A DNA stretch of 64,000 bases, from NCBI GenBank assembly GCA_004009845.1, contig RMBW01000010.1, forward strand, positions 248,001 to 312,000, written 5' to 3'. A program made the translations under genes and the position numbers. The notes beneath the pieces were generated by a model. The model was given only the letters and a program-made list of their open reading frames with translations, did no database searches and was not told the origin of the DNA. Of this stretch, positions 24,976 to 36,101 are shown piece by piece. The DNA comes from Davidsoniella eucalypti (Eukaryota; Ascomycota; Sordariomycetes; Microascales; Ceratocystidaceae). The number at the start of each line of letters is the position of its first letter. Positions within the stretch are counted from its first letter, which is position 1.

Positions 24976-25340
24976 TTATATAGACCGTCCACAAAATACG
25001 GGGACATGTACTCCATCAAGTGGGATGTCTTCGTTACCTCTTTCACAGCCAGACATTCTTAGAGCAGTGAGGCCAGAAGACAATTCATGATCACTATAGG
25101 TCCCTTTATTAATCAAGAGCCCAGCAACATCAACATAGCTTTTGAAGTAAGTTGATATAAGAGCGGTGAAACCATCAAAAGTCTCACGATTGATATTGGC
25201 TCTCTACTCAGTCAAGAGCCTAGCAATATTAAGAGAGCCTTCGAAGCAACCTGACATAAGATCGCTGAAGTTATGAGAAAAAATCCATATTTTATATAAG
25301 CCCCATTATCAACTTTGCAAAGTAAATAGTTTGGAGCAAC
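24976..25340 (-). pseudogene. Decayed ankyrin-repeat gene fragment
   Basis: On the - strand the sequence reads as successive ankyrin repeats that are broken. From about 25276 to 24976 one frame gives SDLMSGCFEGSLNIARLL, an in-frame TAG, then a second repeat beginning DGFTALIST and ending VDVAGLLINKG, then a third that fades out (SSGLTALRMSGC) before TAA at 24978-24976. Upstream, about 25340-25285, the ankyrin-like VDNGAYIKYG lies in another frame, so at least one frameshift has occurred. No start codon or promoter is evident. This looks like a remnant of a longer ankyrin protein, a family that expands and decays readily in fungi. I saw no intact paralogue in the window. Confidence 0.7.
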
Positions 25341-25705
25341 CTACTCAAAAGAAAACTAGGCTGCTAGATGTTAAATGTCTATTGACCGTTGTATGTCTGG
25401 TAAAGACATCGTTTATCCAACCCTAATATGTGCGGTTAACCCTGTGCTCAATAGTAGTACAAATAGACTTGAGCTTTCAAAACCCCTGGATAGAACTGAC
25501 TAAATAGAGGTAGCTAAGCGAGCCTTAGCAACCGTATTGAACAACTCATAGCAATAGGATAATCAAGCCGTTCCACCTTTGTTATCCCATTGTCACATGT
25601 CCACAGCCGAACCAAAAACCATCTCCAACATCGCTGAAATTATCAAAAAGTTGCAAGACCGCAACCACTTTTCCGTCTATCGACCGTCTGCGATTTGCTG
25701 CCGTC
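25341..25705. promoter_or_regulatory. ERG27 upstream region
   Basis: This 365 bp stretch lies between the ankyrin remnant and the ERG27 start and should contain its promoter. I see no recognisable sterol-regulatory element. An out-of-frame ATG occurs in the likely leader at about 25597. Confidence 0.35.
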
Positions 25706-27337
25706 ATGCCTGCTCCCTGGGACTCGGTCTCAAGCAACAACCTGCTTGTTGTGCTGGTCACCGGCGCAAACAGGTAAGCGAACCTGAATATAACCTCCAC
25801 CAGCACATCACGTTATGGGCTGCTTTCCGCGGCTGAATCGAGCCCGCCGCCACATCCCTTTTCTATTTCCTTCTTTGCTTGCTGTCTTAGGCACACATTG
25901 CTAACCTGTCTTTGACTTTCCCTACCCGTTGTAGCGGCATCGGTTTAGGCATCGGACAGAACCTGATCAACCAATTCATCTCAATGAGCCCTACCTCGTC
26001 GCATCTACTATTGATACCAACTACCCGCAGTATTTCCAAGTCGCGCGAGACCGTTGCCGTGCTACGGAGATACACAGAGCGGGCCGCCGTGACATTCGCC
26101 AGTAGATCATCTTCTACTATCGACTCCGGAAAGAAACACATATTTGAGGACGTGCTTGCACGCATTCATATTCTCAGTATCCAGCTAGATCTATGCGATA
26201 TACGCAATGTATATAGTGTTGCTAAGACTCTGGTTTCGGGCACCGTGAGCAATCCGCCTGCAAAGGATGGTATACCGGATAAGCTGACTGACGTGAGCAT
26301 CCCGAGACTGGATTCGGTCATCTTCAATGCTGGCTTTGGTGGTTGGACGGGCATTGATTGGCTCAAGATGGCCAAGTGTGTTTTCCGTATAGGAATCACC
26401 GCGTCGTGCACATGGCCCGACTACAAAGTGGCGATGCCAGGCGACGTTATCAACCAGCTTACGAGCGTTGGAGAGGCAAGTGATGATCCTAATTGAAGGT
26501 AGAAGATGAGATGAGAAAGCGTATATTCTAACATAATTTGTCTGAAAGCATATCCAAAAGCCTGTCCTTGGCAAAGTCTTTTGCTCGAATGTGTTTGGTC
26601 ATTACGTCTTTGCACACCGCTTGATGCCCCTCTTGAGCCGCGATAACTCCTCTAACAAGGCCGGACGCATCATCTGGACTAGTAGCATCGAGCCGCAGGG
26701 TGGTGATCTGTCTTTGGACGACATTCAGGGCATCTCATCTAAAGCTCCCTATGAAAGCTCCAAACGACTGACGGATATGCTTTCTATAACTAACACACTA
26801 CCCGCCACTGCCGAATCCACGGCGACTTTCTACGGAACCACCACCAAGAACCGTCCATCCATGTACGTGACTCATCCCGGTGTTGTCGCGTCGCCGCTAT
26901 TCCCGCTAGCCGCGTGGATGTTCATGTTCTACCGTTGGACCATGTACGTATGTCGCCTACTCGGCTCTCCATGGCACCCCGTTGAAGGTTACCTCGGCGC
27001 TTCTGCCGCTGTTTGGATAGTCTTGGGTCACCCGACAGTTATCAATAGCACGCAAGCCCAGCAGAGTAAATGGGGATCTGCTGCCAGTTCCCTTGGCAAG
27101 GTACACGTCAAGTCTACCGAGGTCGATGGCTGGGGCTGGGGAGCGACCAACGTCACTGCGGAAGAGGTGGAAAGTGAAAATACCGAACCTGCTCTACTGC
27201 GGATGTCGGTGGGGAGACATCCTGATGCAACTTGTGCTACAAAGGAGAGCAGAGATGCTTTCGTGAAGCAAGGTGCCCAGGTTTGGCGTGAGATGGAAAA
27301 GCTACGTATAGAATGGGAGAAGGTCCTAGACCTGTGA
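25706..27337 (+). CDS. ERG27: 3-keto-steroid reductase Erg27
   Basis: Short-chain dehydrogenase of the sterol C-4 demethylation complex (with Erg25, Erg26 and Erg28), reducing the 3-keto group at the ER/lipid droplet in ergosterol synthesis. Exons 25706-25773, 25935-26475 and 26549-27337 give 465 residues. The first intron (161 nt) splits the NADPH motif TGANSGIG (residues 19-26). The second (73 nt) uses AG|GCAAGT, a GC donor, with a CTAAC branch and AAAG acceptor; any GT donor nearby breaks the frame or hits a stop. Further landmarks are VIFNAGFGG, FCSNVFGHYVFAHRLMP, the active-site Y271-E-S-S-K275, THPGVVASPLF and RLLGSPWHPVEGY. It is longer than the yeast enzyme (347) through inserts between about 45-110 and 385-420. 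AGE2 lies upstream on the other strand. Confidence 0.92.
26476..26548 (+). other. GC-AG intron in ERG27
   Basis: The exon ends GTTGGAGAG and is followed by GCAAGT, the standard consensus for rare GC donors. A CTAAC branch site lies at about 26528 and the acceptor is GAAAG at 26548. Splicing here keeps phase 0 and joins TSVGE to HIQKPVLGKVFC, restoring the conserved SDR reading. Reading through gives a stop (TGA) seven codons after the donor. Confidence 0.75.
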
Positions 27338-28213
27338 GGATGGACTGAGTGAAGAGGTAAAATAAGATGCTTGTGAGATGTTGATCTACGCTATTTTTAT
27401 GCTGAGGCTACTATGTAATATGTCACGATAATAATTTTTAACTAGTTAATTGAAAGAGAATGTATGAGCAAAGTTTGAGTTAAGTCGTACATGGTGCTAA
27501 TAGTATCATAATAATATAAAAGCCCTTCATTAATCATCACGCTCGGAATGAAATCTCTCGATAAGATAGAAAACCACGTGGTTTTTTTTTTCTACACGTG
27601 GAGAAAGAACAAAAGGCCGACGGGTTGCAACATGAATAAAACTGGAAGGTCGGTTGGCCTGATGAACCCGAGAGCGGGGGTGAAGTTAAAGATAAAAAGA
27701 CAAGAGGCTTTAGACGATGAACACAAAAAGGAAGAGTATACGGCCAATTACATTTTATGCATGATAAACTAAGTATCGGCTCGAAAGATGTAGCGACGAA
27801 GTGTGGATAAATGGAATATTTCCAAACTAAATTGTATCTCTCTTTGTTCCCGTTTCTCTTTTGACCTTTTTATCACGGCAGATGAACGGAATATGGTACA
27901 GCCGGGCGTGGTAGGGCAAAGGTTGACATTGATATGCAGTGTTCGTGTATAGATATTATTTCGTAAGGCCACCGACATGATAGGGAGTAAAAGAGAAGAA
28001 TCCACCAAGGAAAAAGAAAGTAGGACAACTAGATAGATAAATAATAGTCAAGAGAAAGAAAGGCTATATATGATAAGTTGAACAAATCGTTGAGGGGTAA
28101 TCATAAGGGAACAACAATTGCAATGGCAAGATAAAAGACAAACAGCTAACGGCATAAATATATAAAAAAGAAAACAATGGTTACAGGAAAAAAAGGCGAC
28201 AGACAGCATGTCG
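27338..28213. other. Convergent 3' flanks of ERG27 and the MFS gene
   Basis: This is 876 bp of mostly A-rich sequence between facing stops. A short inverted CACGTG pair (CCACGTGG near 27575 and CACGTGG near 27595) flanks a run of T. No gene is supported. Confidence 0.45.
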
Positions 28214-30157
28214 TCATACGTCGTGATGGTCGTGATGATTAGATTGGCGAGGCGATGACGCTTCACTCTGTACTGGGCTATCTGATTGTACATGAGAACG
28301 GAACGCGCGATCTGACTTCTCACGACGCAAGGCAATCTTGGCAGAACGGCCAAACATGCCCAAGAACAGCGGAAGAGGCACGACGATAGCGCCGATGACG
28401 GCCTGGAAGATCAGGCTCTTCTTCATGTTATGCGGCGGGCTAGCATCGGCGCCTGATTCAAGGGCATCGCTAATAACGATGAAGCAGGCGCCCATCAGCT
28501 GACCAAGCGACCACGAGATGGTTGATGTGACTTCGGAGCCGACCGGATAGCTAAGCTCGGCCAGGAACTCAAGAGCTACGGGGATAACAGAGAAAGACGA
28601 GGCGCCGAGTGCTGCAAGCACCACATATGGGCCAGCTATTCCACTAGTCTCGGGCATCCAGATGAAAACAATGTACATTATGCCGATTATGGGCACGGCG
28701 CACTTGATTGCGGTCACAAAGTTCTTGTTGCGATCGAAGATGGGCGATGTGATTGCTGAGCAAACAAGGCCAGCTAGAATGAGGACTGCACCACCTATGC
28801 CGGCGTCGTCTTCAGATATGCCGTATGGTTCTAGAATCTGATTGAGAAGCGATGAAATGTTGTTGAAGAGGCCAATGTACACGGCAAATGGGATTAGGAC
28901 TAGCCAGATCTCAGGCGACCGGCTAATCATCCTGAGCGACGTCTCCATGTCGGGACGCTCGACTTCAGACGTGTGCGATGCCGGCGTCGGGGGACGAGCC
29001 GGGATAAAAAAGGTTGGGATGCTGGCCACAGTGGCCTTGAAGACGGGGCATTAGCTAATAGAACCCCCAAAGAAGAGCCATAGTGACTTACAATGATAGA
29101 AACATAGAGCACCGCACTTGAGATATCGGCAGCGTCGTCCACCCAGAACGGTGTGATCAGCTGTGCCAGAGCAGCACCAAGAGGGTTCGATAGAGTCGCA
29201 ATTGCCGTTGCCACAACACGGCCGCGCTCTGTGAACCACATGTCGGAGTAGCAGGTCGGCGCCGACAGGATAAAAGGCTGCGCCAGACCAATCAGCACCT
29301 GCGATACCAGCACTATCGAGTACGTGCCTCCCTCCTTGGAATGCGAGCCAGCATAGCGTATCCAATTGCCGATAAGAAGCAGCGCCGACGCGGCCATAAA
29401 CGATGGCTTGGGCCCGAAACGCAGCAACTTGATAGTAAACGGCGCGCAGATGCAGTAGGCAAACTGGTAGGCAATGGATAGCCAGTTGATGCCAGTGGTG
29501 CTGGTATTGTAGTATTCAGCAGCCTGGCTGGAGACGGGCGCAAAGGTGAGCCACTGTGATACACAAGATGTCGTTAGTAAGAGTCTACAGTATCACCACA
29601 CCACAGCCATATCCAGGTCAGTCAGCGTGCATTGCCGTGTAGGTGGAGATCATTAGTGCTGATTACTGCCGGTACTGTCAAGGTAGGTAGGGAAGGGAAG
29701 CATGGCAAGGCCACACCCTTTCAACCACATGACATCTATCTGGGGGCAAAGACCCTGCCCTGTGATCGCCAGGCCCAAGAATAAGAGATACGGCGGCAGA
29801 CGAATCAGACGGGAACAGCAGCCGTGCCGGTAAGACAGAAGCAAGTAGAAGAAAACCAGGGAAGCCAGTTGTGGGAGATACATAGGATTGATATGTCAGC
29901 AACAAGTCATCATCAGCGGTGCTACTTACGCCCCAATTTACGGCCAGATTCAGCAGAAACATCTGAAAGATGCCAAACCAGCGCCGACGATATGTTCGAA
30001 ACACCAGGTTAGTAGGACGAGACTCGCCGCTGCTTTCGCGGCCACTGTCTGACGTCTCGTTTCGCGCTGCCATGTCGCGGGCTTCTTTGTTGCTACCGGA
30101 AATCGATTGTGAAGAGCCGCGGTCGCTGGCCGGCTGGATGGCCGGCTGGGCTTCCAT
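28214..30157 (-). CDS. FLVCR-like (SLC49) major facilitator transporter
   Basis: Twelve-span major facilitator. Exons 30157-29930, 29553-29092 and 29035-28214 give 503 residues; all joins are phase 0. The 376 nt first intron joins MFLLNLAVNWG to WLTFAPVSSQAAEYY, a reading characteristic of the FLVCR/SLC49 group (first helix followed by a Trp-rich turn). Further markers are GINWLSIAYQFAY, RFGPKPSFMAASALLLIGNW, FILSAPTCYSDMWFTERGR, IATLSNPLGAALAQL and the second-half helices to about residue 475. The N-terminal 50 residues are hydrophilic and Ser-rich; the tail is basic and His/Asp-ended. Animal relatives move heme, choline or ethanolamine; the substrate here cannot be inferred. The neighbours give no functional hint. 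Confidence 0.8.
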
Positions 30158-31606
30158 TCTGATATAAGCGCCGTTGCTCGAGAGGACGCCGTGAGTTGTA
30201 AGGGACGCCAGGCTGGCTGTATATCTCTCTAGTCCTGAGAGAAAGGAAAGAGAAAGGGGAAAGAAACAAAGGGGAGGCGTTCGAAACAGCGCCCATCCGT
30301 GGTGGACAAAGCTCCCTCTTTAACTACAGATGGCAAAACCAACCGGCTGGCCTGTATATAGAAGATACAGTATAAGGATAAACGATAGCCAAAACGACCA
30401 GCAGCTGTCAAGTTGGTACAAAGGAATGAGTAGCCATCCAGTAGAGACTCCAACAGATAGATTGCCGACTCCAGTCTAGTCTAGTAATCTAGTCTGTCTG
30501 CTCTATCTAGCCTAGGCCGACTCTAGGGGCGGTGGATGGGATGCCAGAGTTTCAGTGCTTCTAGGTAGCCCTGGACGAGGTGGTATCAGCGGCAGGTGGG
30601 CTATAAACGAGATCCGAAGACCAAGAAGAAGCAGAGGCCGGCGTTAATTGATAGCAAATCGCAGTCAGAAACAGGATCACAGGACAAAGAGAAAGAAAAA
30701 CAAGATGAAGCGTGTAATAGAACGGTGTGGCCAGAAATCACCACGAGACCCTAATCAAGCAAGATAAAGATGAAGCATTCCCAAAGGAGCAACAAACATC
30801 AAAGAGTAAAATGGAAAGCTGCCAAGGTCTCTGGGACGAACAAATGAAGGCTATCGATGTGGTGACGAGAAGAAAAAGAAAGAAAAAGAAAGAAATAGGT
30901 GAGGCCAAGGTCTTCTAAGCAGCTGTGATGCTACAAATATAATTGTAATAATTGGTTTTGTTAATTCTTCAATTATGCGCAGGTTGTTGCATAGTAACAG
31001 CAGATTCAAAATGAGCAGTCACGGCATATCTAGTCCTTTTTTTTTTTCTCTTTCTTTTTTTTTTCTGGGCTTGCAAGTTCGTCCGTAAATTGCACTTGCT
31101 CCTTTGTGATGGCTGCACGCGGACGGGCAAGGGCAGCTGCCGTGGCGAGGACGAAAATGATATTGGAATTCCTTCCTATTTTACTCCAGGGAGCCGTATA
31201 ACTAGTTAACTATAGTTAATACCTAAAAAAGATAGACAGACGCCTAACTTATCTCTCCATATTGTGCTATCAAAGAACCCTCGTTATCGGCATTTCCTTA
31301 TTTGCAGTTGTTTGTCTCAAAGCTATCAACGGCTGGCCCTAGACGGCCCTGTTCCTACACTTGCGGTACACAATTAACCCATAGCTCGACTAGCGCTGCA
31401 GCTAGCCGTCTGCTATTTCTGCTCTGAAACTCTGTCTCGTCTTCGAATACTAAGCTTGAGCTTGCTTGGGCTCTCGAGATGAGGTGCAAAGGCTTCATCG
31501 AATGCCGCGGGCAAAAATAGGCTGTAGGCATTCTATAAGACGATCTCTGAAAGAAGATCCGCGTGTGACAGCACGCTTAAGAAGCCTTGCTTCATCCTAA
31601 CAAACA
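30158..31606. promoter_or_regulatory. Upstream region of the MFS gene
   Basis: The first part should hold the MFS promoter. Near 30470-30520 there is a cluster of TCTAG-containing short repeats. A pyrimidine tract of T with CTTTC lies at about 31035-31065. No gene is supported. Confidence 0.35.
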
Positions 31607-31807
31607 CTACCAACAGAAGAGCATTAAACTCTTAAAATAAACTGTGCCGTCTCCACGATAGGCTGGCCCTTTATCTTCAGAGCCCGGTAGCACTTGATAA
31701 CCCTCTTTGATATGGTAGCATTGCCGGTATACATTGATGCATGTGATTCTCAAGCGATATCCATATCCATCACATATCACATCTGGTAGGTAGCTATTTT
31801 TGAGCAT
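31607..31807 (-). pseudogene. Possible coding remnant, unrecognised
   Basis: A 66-codon frame opens with ATG at 31807 and ends TAG at 31607. It contains CINVYRQCYHIKEGYQVLPG and SEDKGPAYRGDGTVYFKSL, which read like genuine protein rather than random sequence, but there is no recognisable domain, start context or downstream exon. It lies on the same strand as, and about 300 bp beyond, the frameshifted remnant at 32105-32384, so both may derive from one lost gene. It could equally be chance. Confidence 0.25.
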
Positions 31808-31892
31808 GTTCGGTTCAATCTATCTCTCTTGATCCGAGGTCTATTGGCCGCCCAGTAATGGGGAATGATTCTTTTCTTTGATAAACTAGAAA

Positions 31893-31909
31893 GTCTAGAT
31901 AGTCTAGAC
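31893..31909. repeat. Small inverted repeat GTCTAGA / TCTAGAC
   Basis: Seven-base perfect arms (31893-31899 and 31903-31909) separated by TAG. It lies in the gene-poor segment near the coding remnants. No function is assigned. Confidence 0.6.
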
Positions 31910-32104
31910 ACCAGCAGCTCTGTTCAGTGCCCGATATCAAAAGCCTCTACACAAAATATATATCTATATCTGTATGTATATATGTGAAACTCTGGCTCCG
32001 TTAAAGCCAGACCGTCGATATTAAGCATTCCAAGTCTAAACCACGATCACCCATATGTACATGCAGTTTCCCTATACACTACATGGAAGCGATCGAACCT
32101 ACAT

Positions 32105-32384
32105 CTAAAATCCCTGTCTGATAAGGTATTTGCTCATATATTTGTAGATGCGGATGGCTGCTTCGAATTCCCTAAGGCTACCTTCACCTTTTATAGAACA
32201 TAATTTCCGTTTGTGTTGCTTCAAGCACAACTTTCAGTGGCTGCAAGCCCTTTTCTTTTTCAGCTCTCACAATACGGCGCAGTCGTGATTGGCTTTGATA
32301 CGAAAGACATTCCAGCCAGCCAATATTTTCGTTAAACATCTTTGAAAGGGCACGTGCACAATTAGCCTTTGAGTCTTTGAACAT
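32105..32384 (-). pseudogene. Frameshifted coding remnant, unrecognised
   Basis: From ATG at 32384 the frame reads 66 codons with strongly protein-like content (MFNENIGWLECLSYQSQS, RRIVRAEKEKGLQPLKVVLE) to TGA at 32184. Shifting one base at the AAAAGG run near 32190 continues as KGEGSLREFEAAIRIYKYMS and ends TAG at 32105. A stop precedes the ATG. The two halves make one helical, Lys/Glu-rich protein if a single-base indel is assumed; an intron cannot explain it, since the gap is too small. I do not recognise the family. It is most likely a fragment of a decayed gene. Confidence 0.45.
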
Positions 32385-32674
32385 CTATCGACGTTGAACT
32401 CCGATCACAGACAAGACTAGGAACTCTGTTTAATTAATCATCACTGTCGTATTTTGTATTCTAAAGTAGAACCAAGTGGCAGTATAGTTGGAAATTATGC
32501 AGGTCAGACATTGCCTGTGTGGAAGCGACAGCCGTCATGCAACCAGCTTTGATAGGATTCTTGATCCAAAGATTAACACTCCAAGATTGTCGCTATACAT
32601 GTCCGGCTGTCGCTTCAAAAGATACATACGAAATACCACATGAGCAAGTACAGTTGCCAGAATTCACAGAATCA

Positions 32675-32854
32675 TCAACAACCGCCACCTCCTCCGCCAC
32701 CGCCGCCGCCGCCGCTGGTTGAAGCTCCTCCAGTCGCTGCGGCCGAAGATACATCTGCAAACCCCCCAGCAGTAGCACCATGGTCGCTGGAGTGCCCATG
32801 GGGCCTCACGTTGCGACCGGAACCTCCACTTGGCGTTGATTCAAAACAGCCCAT
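32675..32854 (-). CDS. Candidate 59-residue lipidated MGC-start, Gly-rich protein
   Basis: A short ORF from ATG at 32854 to TGA at 32677-32675. It begins MGCFESTPSGGSG: Gly2 with Ser6 matches the N-myristoylation consensus (MGxxxS/T) and Cys3 is ideally placed for palmitoylation, as in G-alpha subunits. The middle is hydrophilic with His, Asp, Ala and Ser; the end is a run of eleven glycines closing with a terminal Cys. There is no hydrophobic segment. If made, it would be expected at the inner face of a membrane. The glycine run is coded by GGC/GGT/GGA triplets, not a pure repeat, which argues for selection. Support is the terminal motif pattern alone; promoter and expression are unproven, and ORFs of this size are common by chance. 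Confidence 0.4.
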   Translation of the reverse strand: MGCFESTPSGGSGRNVRPHGHSSDHGATAGGFADVSSAAATGGASTSGGGGGGGGGGGC

Positions 32855-34406
32855 GGTTCAGATAAAGGCTGAGCTTCACTACATAAATGTTAGAAGGAGC
32901 TTAATCTAGAGCTTGGCGAACGAGTCAAGGTGAACTCACATTTATAAAAAGTTAGACCAAAACTTGTGAAATATTGATAGGTGGGTTGTAGTTGTACGGG
33001 ATTGCTGATATCCTACAAGTAGTGTGATTATACATACTCTTTCATGGGAACTATGGATATTTATACCCATAGTTTTCCAATTCGCATACTGCTTTCTAGT
33101 ACTTGTATCATAAGTTTAAGCCTTGTCACATCATGGTATGGACCAAGTCAGCCTTGAACTGCCCAGCACTGCCCTCAAGTTAGAACTTAATAAGAGTATT
33201 TGTATGGATGCGTAGCAAAAACGGTAGTATAAATAACGCCGTGAGTAAGCCAAAAGATAAGCACAGAATCCCATATGTGTTGTATGTAACTCCATGACAC
33301 TACATACTTTAATAAGTCTACAAAGTATACAAAGTAGGTGTGATTGACTACGATCATGTTGATGATGATAAGTTTTATTCGTAGTCTTCAGGTTATCTAT
33401 CTTTAGGCCGGCTTATATTTGCCCGGAGTGTTCTACCGACACCAGTAGTTTCATTGCGAGGCGTTTATATTATCGTATGTGGAAGATATACATTCTTTTC
33501 AGATGACATCTCATCTAGCCACACTGGGTCTAGATGATTAACTACCATTGTCCCCATAAGTTGACGTATTTTGTTATTATCTCATAGCATACAAGAGACC
33601 TCATTTTCCGTTAGTTCAAGCTCATAAATCATATATTAGGGACTGGTAGTCTACATATATGGTACATACATGTTCACTTCGATATCGCCATGATAACCAT
33701 ATGTCAGAGTCCATGAGTCTACCTCTGTAGTTTTGTGTCAATACACAATATATTAGTACACTTTGTATTTAGGATATCTTAGGGCTAGAAGGGAGAGACC
33801 GTATATTGTTATATATCTCACCTCGCCATAGAGCTTCGTGATGTAATATGGAGTATCTCGAGTCCTAGATAAAACCACCTTATATGACAAACCTATCACT
33901 AGGTTGGGAAACACATGCAACAATGAGACTTGTTCTATTCTAAATGGAAAAGCTAAGAGGATTACAAACAGTCATCATAGGTATGAGATCTACAGCGTTT
34001 CTGTAATGATATGACATCAATGGCATAGTGTTGTCACAGATACAAACCTAGCTATAACTGTATGTAGAATGTATGTACATACATATGTCCCCACCAAGCA
34101 TATCCCGGTTTTGTAATGTGGTGGTCGTTCAAATAGAGAAGAGTATAGCACCACTTGAAACCTTTCATTTCAGTCTTTATCTTATCAGTCATATGCAACT
34201 TTAAAGCGGGGCATGCCCACAAAGTCTTCAATTCGCACACACAATACATAAAATCACGTGTGGGGAACACTAAAGGGCTTTTTTGCCCTGACAATCTGAG
34301 ATCCCCAGTTGCACCATTGGCAAATCTACCCACCACGACCCATCATAACGCAGTTCGCGACATCGTCAATCCGAAATCGTATTCACGACACAACACATCC
34401 GACAAA
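32855..34406. promoter_or_regulatory. AT-rich spacer and RPS15 promoter
   Basis: Positions 32855-34100 are AT-rich with many ATAT/TACATA stretches and no supported gene. The last 160 bp before RPS15 contains a CACGTG E-box (TCACGTGTGG at about 34254) and a pyrimidine-rich patch, consistent with a strong ribosomal-protein promoter. Confidence 0.4.
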
Positions 34407-35455
34407 ATGGCTGACGACGAATACGTATGTGCTATCCTACGGGCTATCATGCTCTGATCCATTCCTCTCTGTCCCTGCAAACCAACGAATTCACCTCCTT
34501 CCATAATTCGATTTTCGAAAACTGAGCCCAAACACAAAACACTCCATACGGCCTCATATTCGACGAATTATTTGCTCCCTCACGATAGCTACACACTTCA
34601 ATTCACTATTGCAATATTTGCAACTATTCAAAAAGGTCACTTTTTGGCTAACATGGTTGCGCCTATAGAACGCCGTTGAGGCTGCTGAGATCAAGCGCAA
34701 GAGAACCTTCCGCAAGTTCTCTTACCGCGGTGTCGACCTCGATGCGTATGTCACACCCACCCTCTATATTCTTCTGAAGATTAGACTACGATTTTCGAAT
34801 TTTGGCTTCGCAACTTGAATATCAAACGAACTTAAGCGCATCGAATCAATTTAATACTCTTCCTGCGACTTTCCTACTACATCCGACACTTAATTCGACA
34901 CGAAAGCGGGGGAAATTGTAAAACGTCCGTCAGAAGTTACACAGCCAAAATTCGGACAATCGAAGTTTAAATTTTATCGATCTTACATAGTCATATTATA
35001 CTAACACTCATAATTATACAGCCTGCTAGACCTGGACTCCGATGAGCTCCGCAAGATCGTTCACGCCCGTGCCCGCCGCCGGATCAACCGCGGTCTGAAG
35101 CGCCGCCCCATGGGTCTCATCAAGAAGCTCCGCAAGGCCAAGCAGGAGGCTGAGCCCAACGAGAAGCCCGATGTTGTCAAGACTCACCTCCGGAACATGC
35201 TGGTCGTCCCCGAGATGATTGGCTCTGTCATTGGCATCTACTCCGGTAAGGAGTTCAACCAGGTCGAGATCAAGCCTGAGATGGTTGGTCACTACCTCGG
35301 TGAATTCTCTATCTCCTAGTACGTATATACCTTTACGAAAAAGAAGGTTCTCTGCAAGTATACAGTCATACTAACTACCTTACAGCAAGCCCGTCAAGCA
35401 CGGTCGTCCCGGTATCGGTGCTACCCACTCTTCGCGTTTCATTCCTCTCAAGTAA
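34407..35455 (+). CDS. RPS15: 40S ribosomal protein uS19 (Rps15)
   Basis: Small-subunit protein near the decoding-site side of the head; its C-terminal tail reaches toward the decoding centre. Exons 34407-34424 (18 nt), 34669-34745, 35022-35318 and 35386-35455 give 153 residues. The first exon codes only MADDEY; introns of 244, 276 and 67 nt follow, with CTAAC branch sites and CAG/TAG acceptors. Visible landmarks are KRTFRKFSYRGVDLDALLDL, ARARRRINRGLKRRPMGLI, THLRNMLVVPEMIGSVIGIY and the invariant end KPVKHGRPGIGATHSSRFIP. The donor of the last intron, TA|GTACGT, overlaps an in-frame TAG. Two long early introns in a short highly expressed gene are common in fungi. No snoRNA signature was found in them. 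Confidence 0.97.
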
Positions 35456-36101
35456 ATATTTACGTGGTGTTTCTGGAGGGGTTGGAGGTATTTGCATTCT
35501 CTCGCAAGGTCACACGGGACGCATGGACACGGTATGGGATGCCTTCTTCGTGACGAATGAATTAAAAAAAAGTTACGATAGTTCATCTGACGACATCAAA
35601 AGTGATTTGCTGGTTTCATGGGCATTAAACATGTTTGGGCTTGGGATTTCATCTTCTTCTTTTTCTTTCCACTCAATGATGTCAACGGTAAAAATGAAAT
35701 GTGATATACCCAAACCTGTCCGCCCTCATAACAATGGTACGTAATATGTCTGTATATTGTAGACTATATAAGATACATAGTGGCTCTACCTGCCGTGCCA
35801 TACACTCATGCAAACAAATGTCTGGTTAATTACATATGTCACGCCATACTCGCAGACAAGAGACGATATCTCGAAATGATATGCTTAATGGTGTCACAGT
35901 CATATACCAAAGCAAATCCATTCATGCAATTGGTAAAATAGTTGGTTGAATTAGAGACTGCTGGTCCCTGAACACGCTCCTGTTTGCTATTACTCAGATA
36001 TGTATGTAATATATAAGGTACTGCTATAATAAGTGGTAAGTAATGTCCTGTCGGTCCGGTCTTCTGTGATCGTATGTGAAAGCTGGGTTTATGAGACTGT
36101 C
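35456..36101. other. Convergent 3' flanks of RPS15 and the complex I gene
   Basis: The stops face each other across 646 bp; the sequence is T- and A-rich with no supported gene. Confidence 0.5.

Noticed and set aside
34425..35021. Possible intronic snoRNA in RPS15
   Set aside because: No paired box C/D or H/ACA elements could be found in either long intron.
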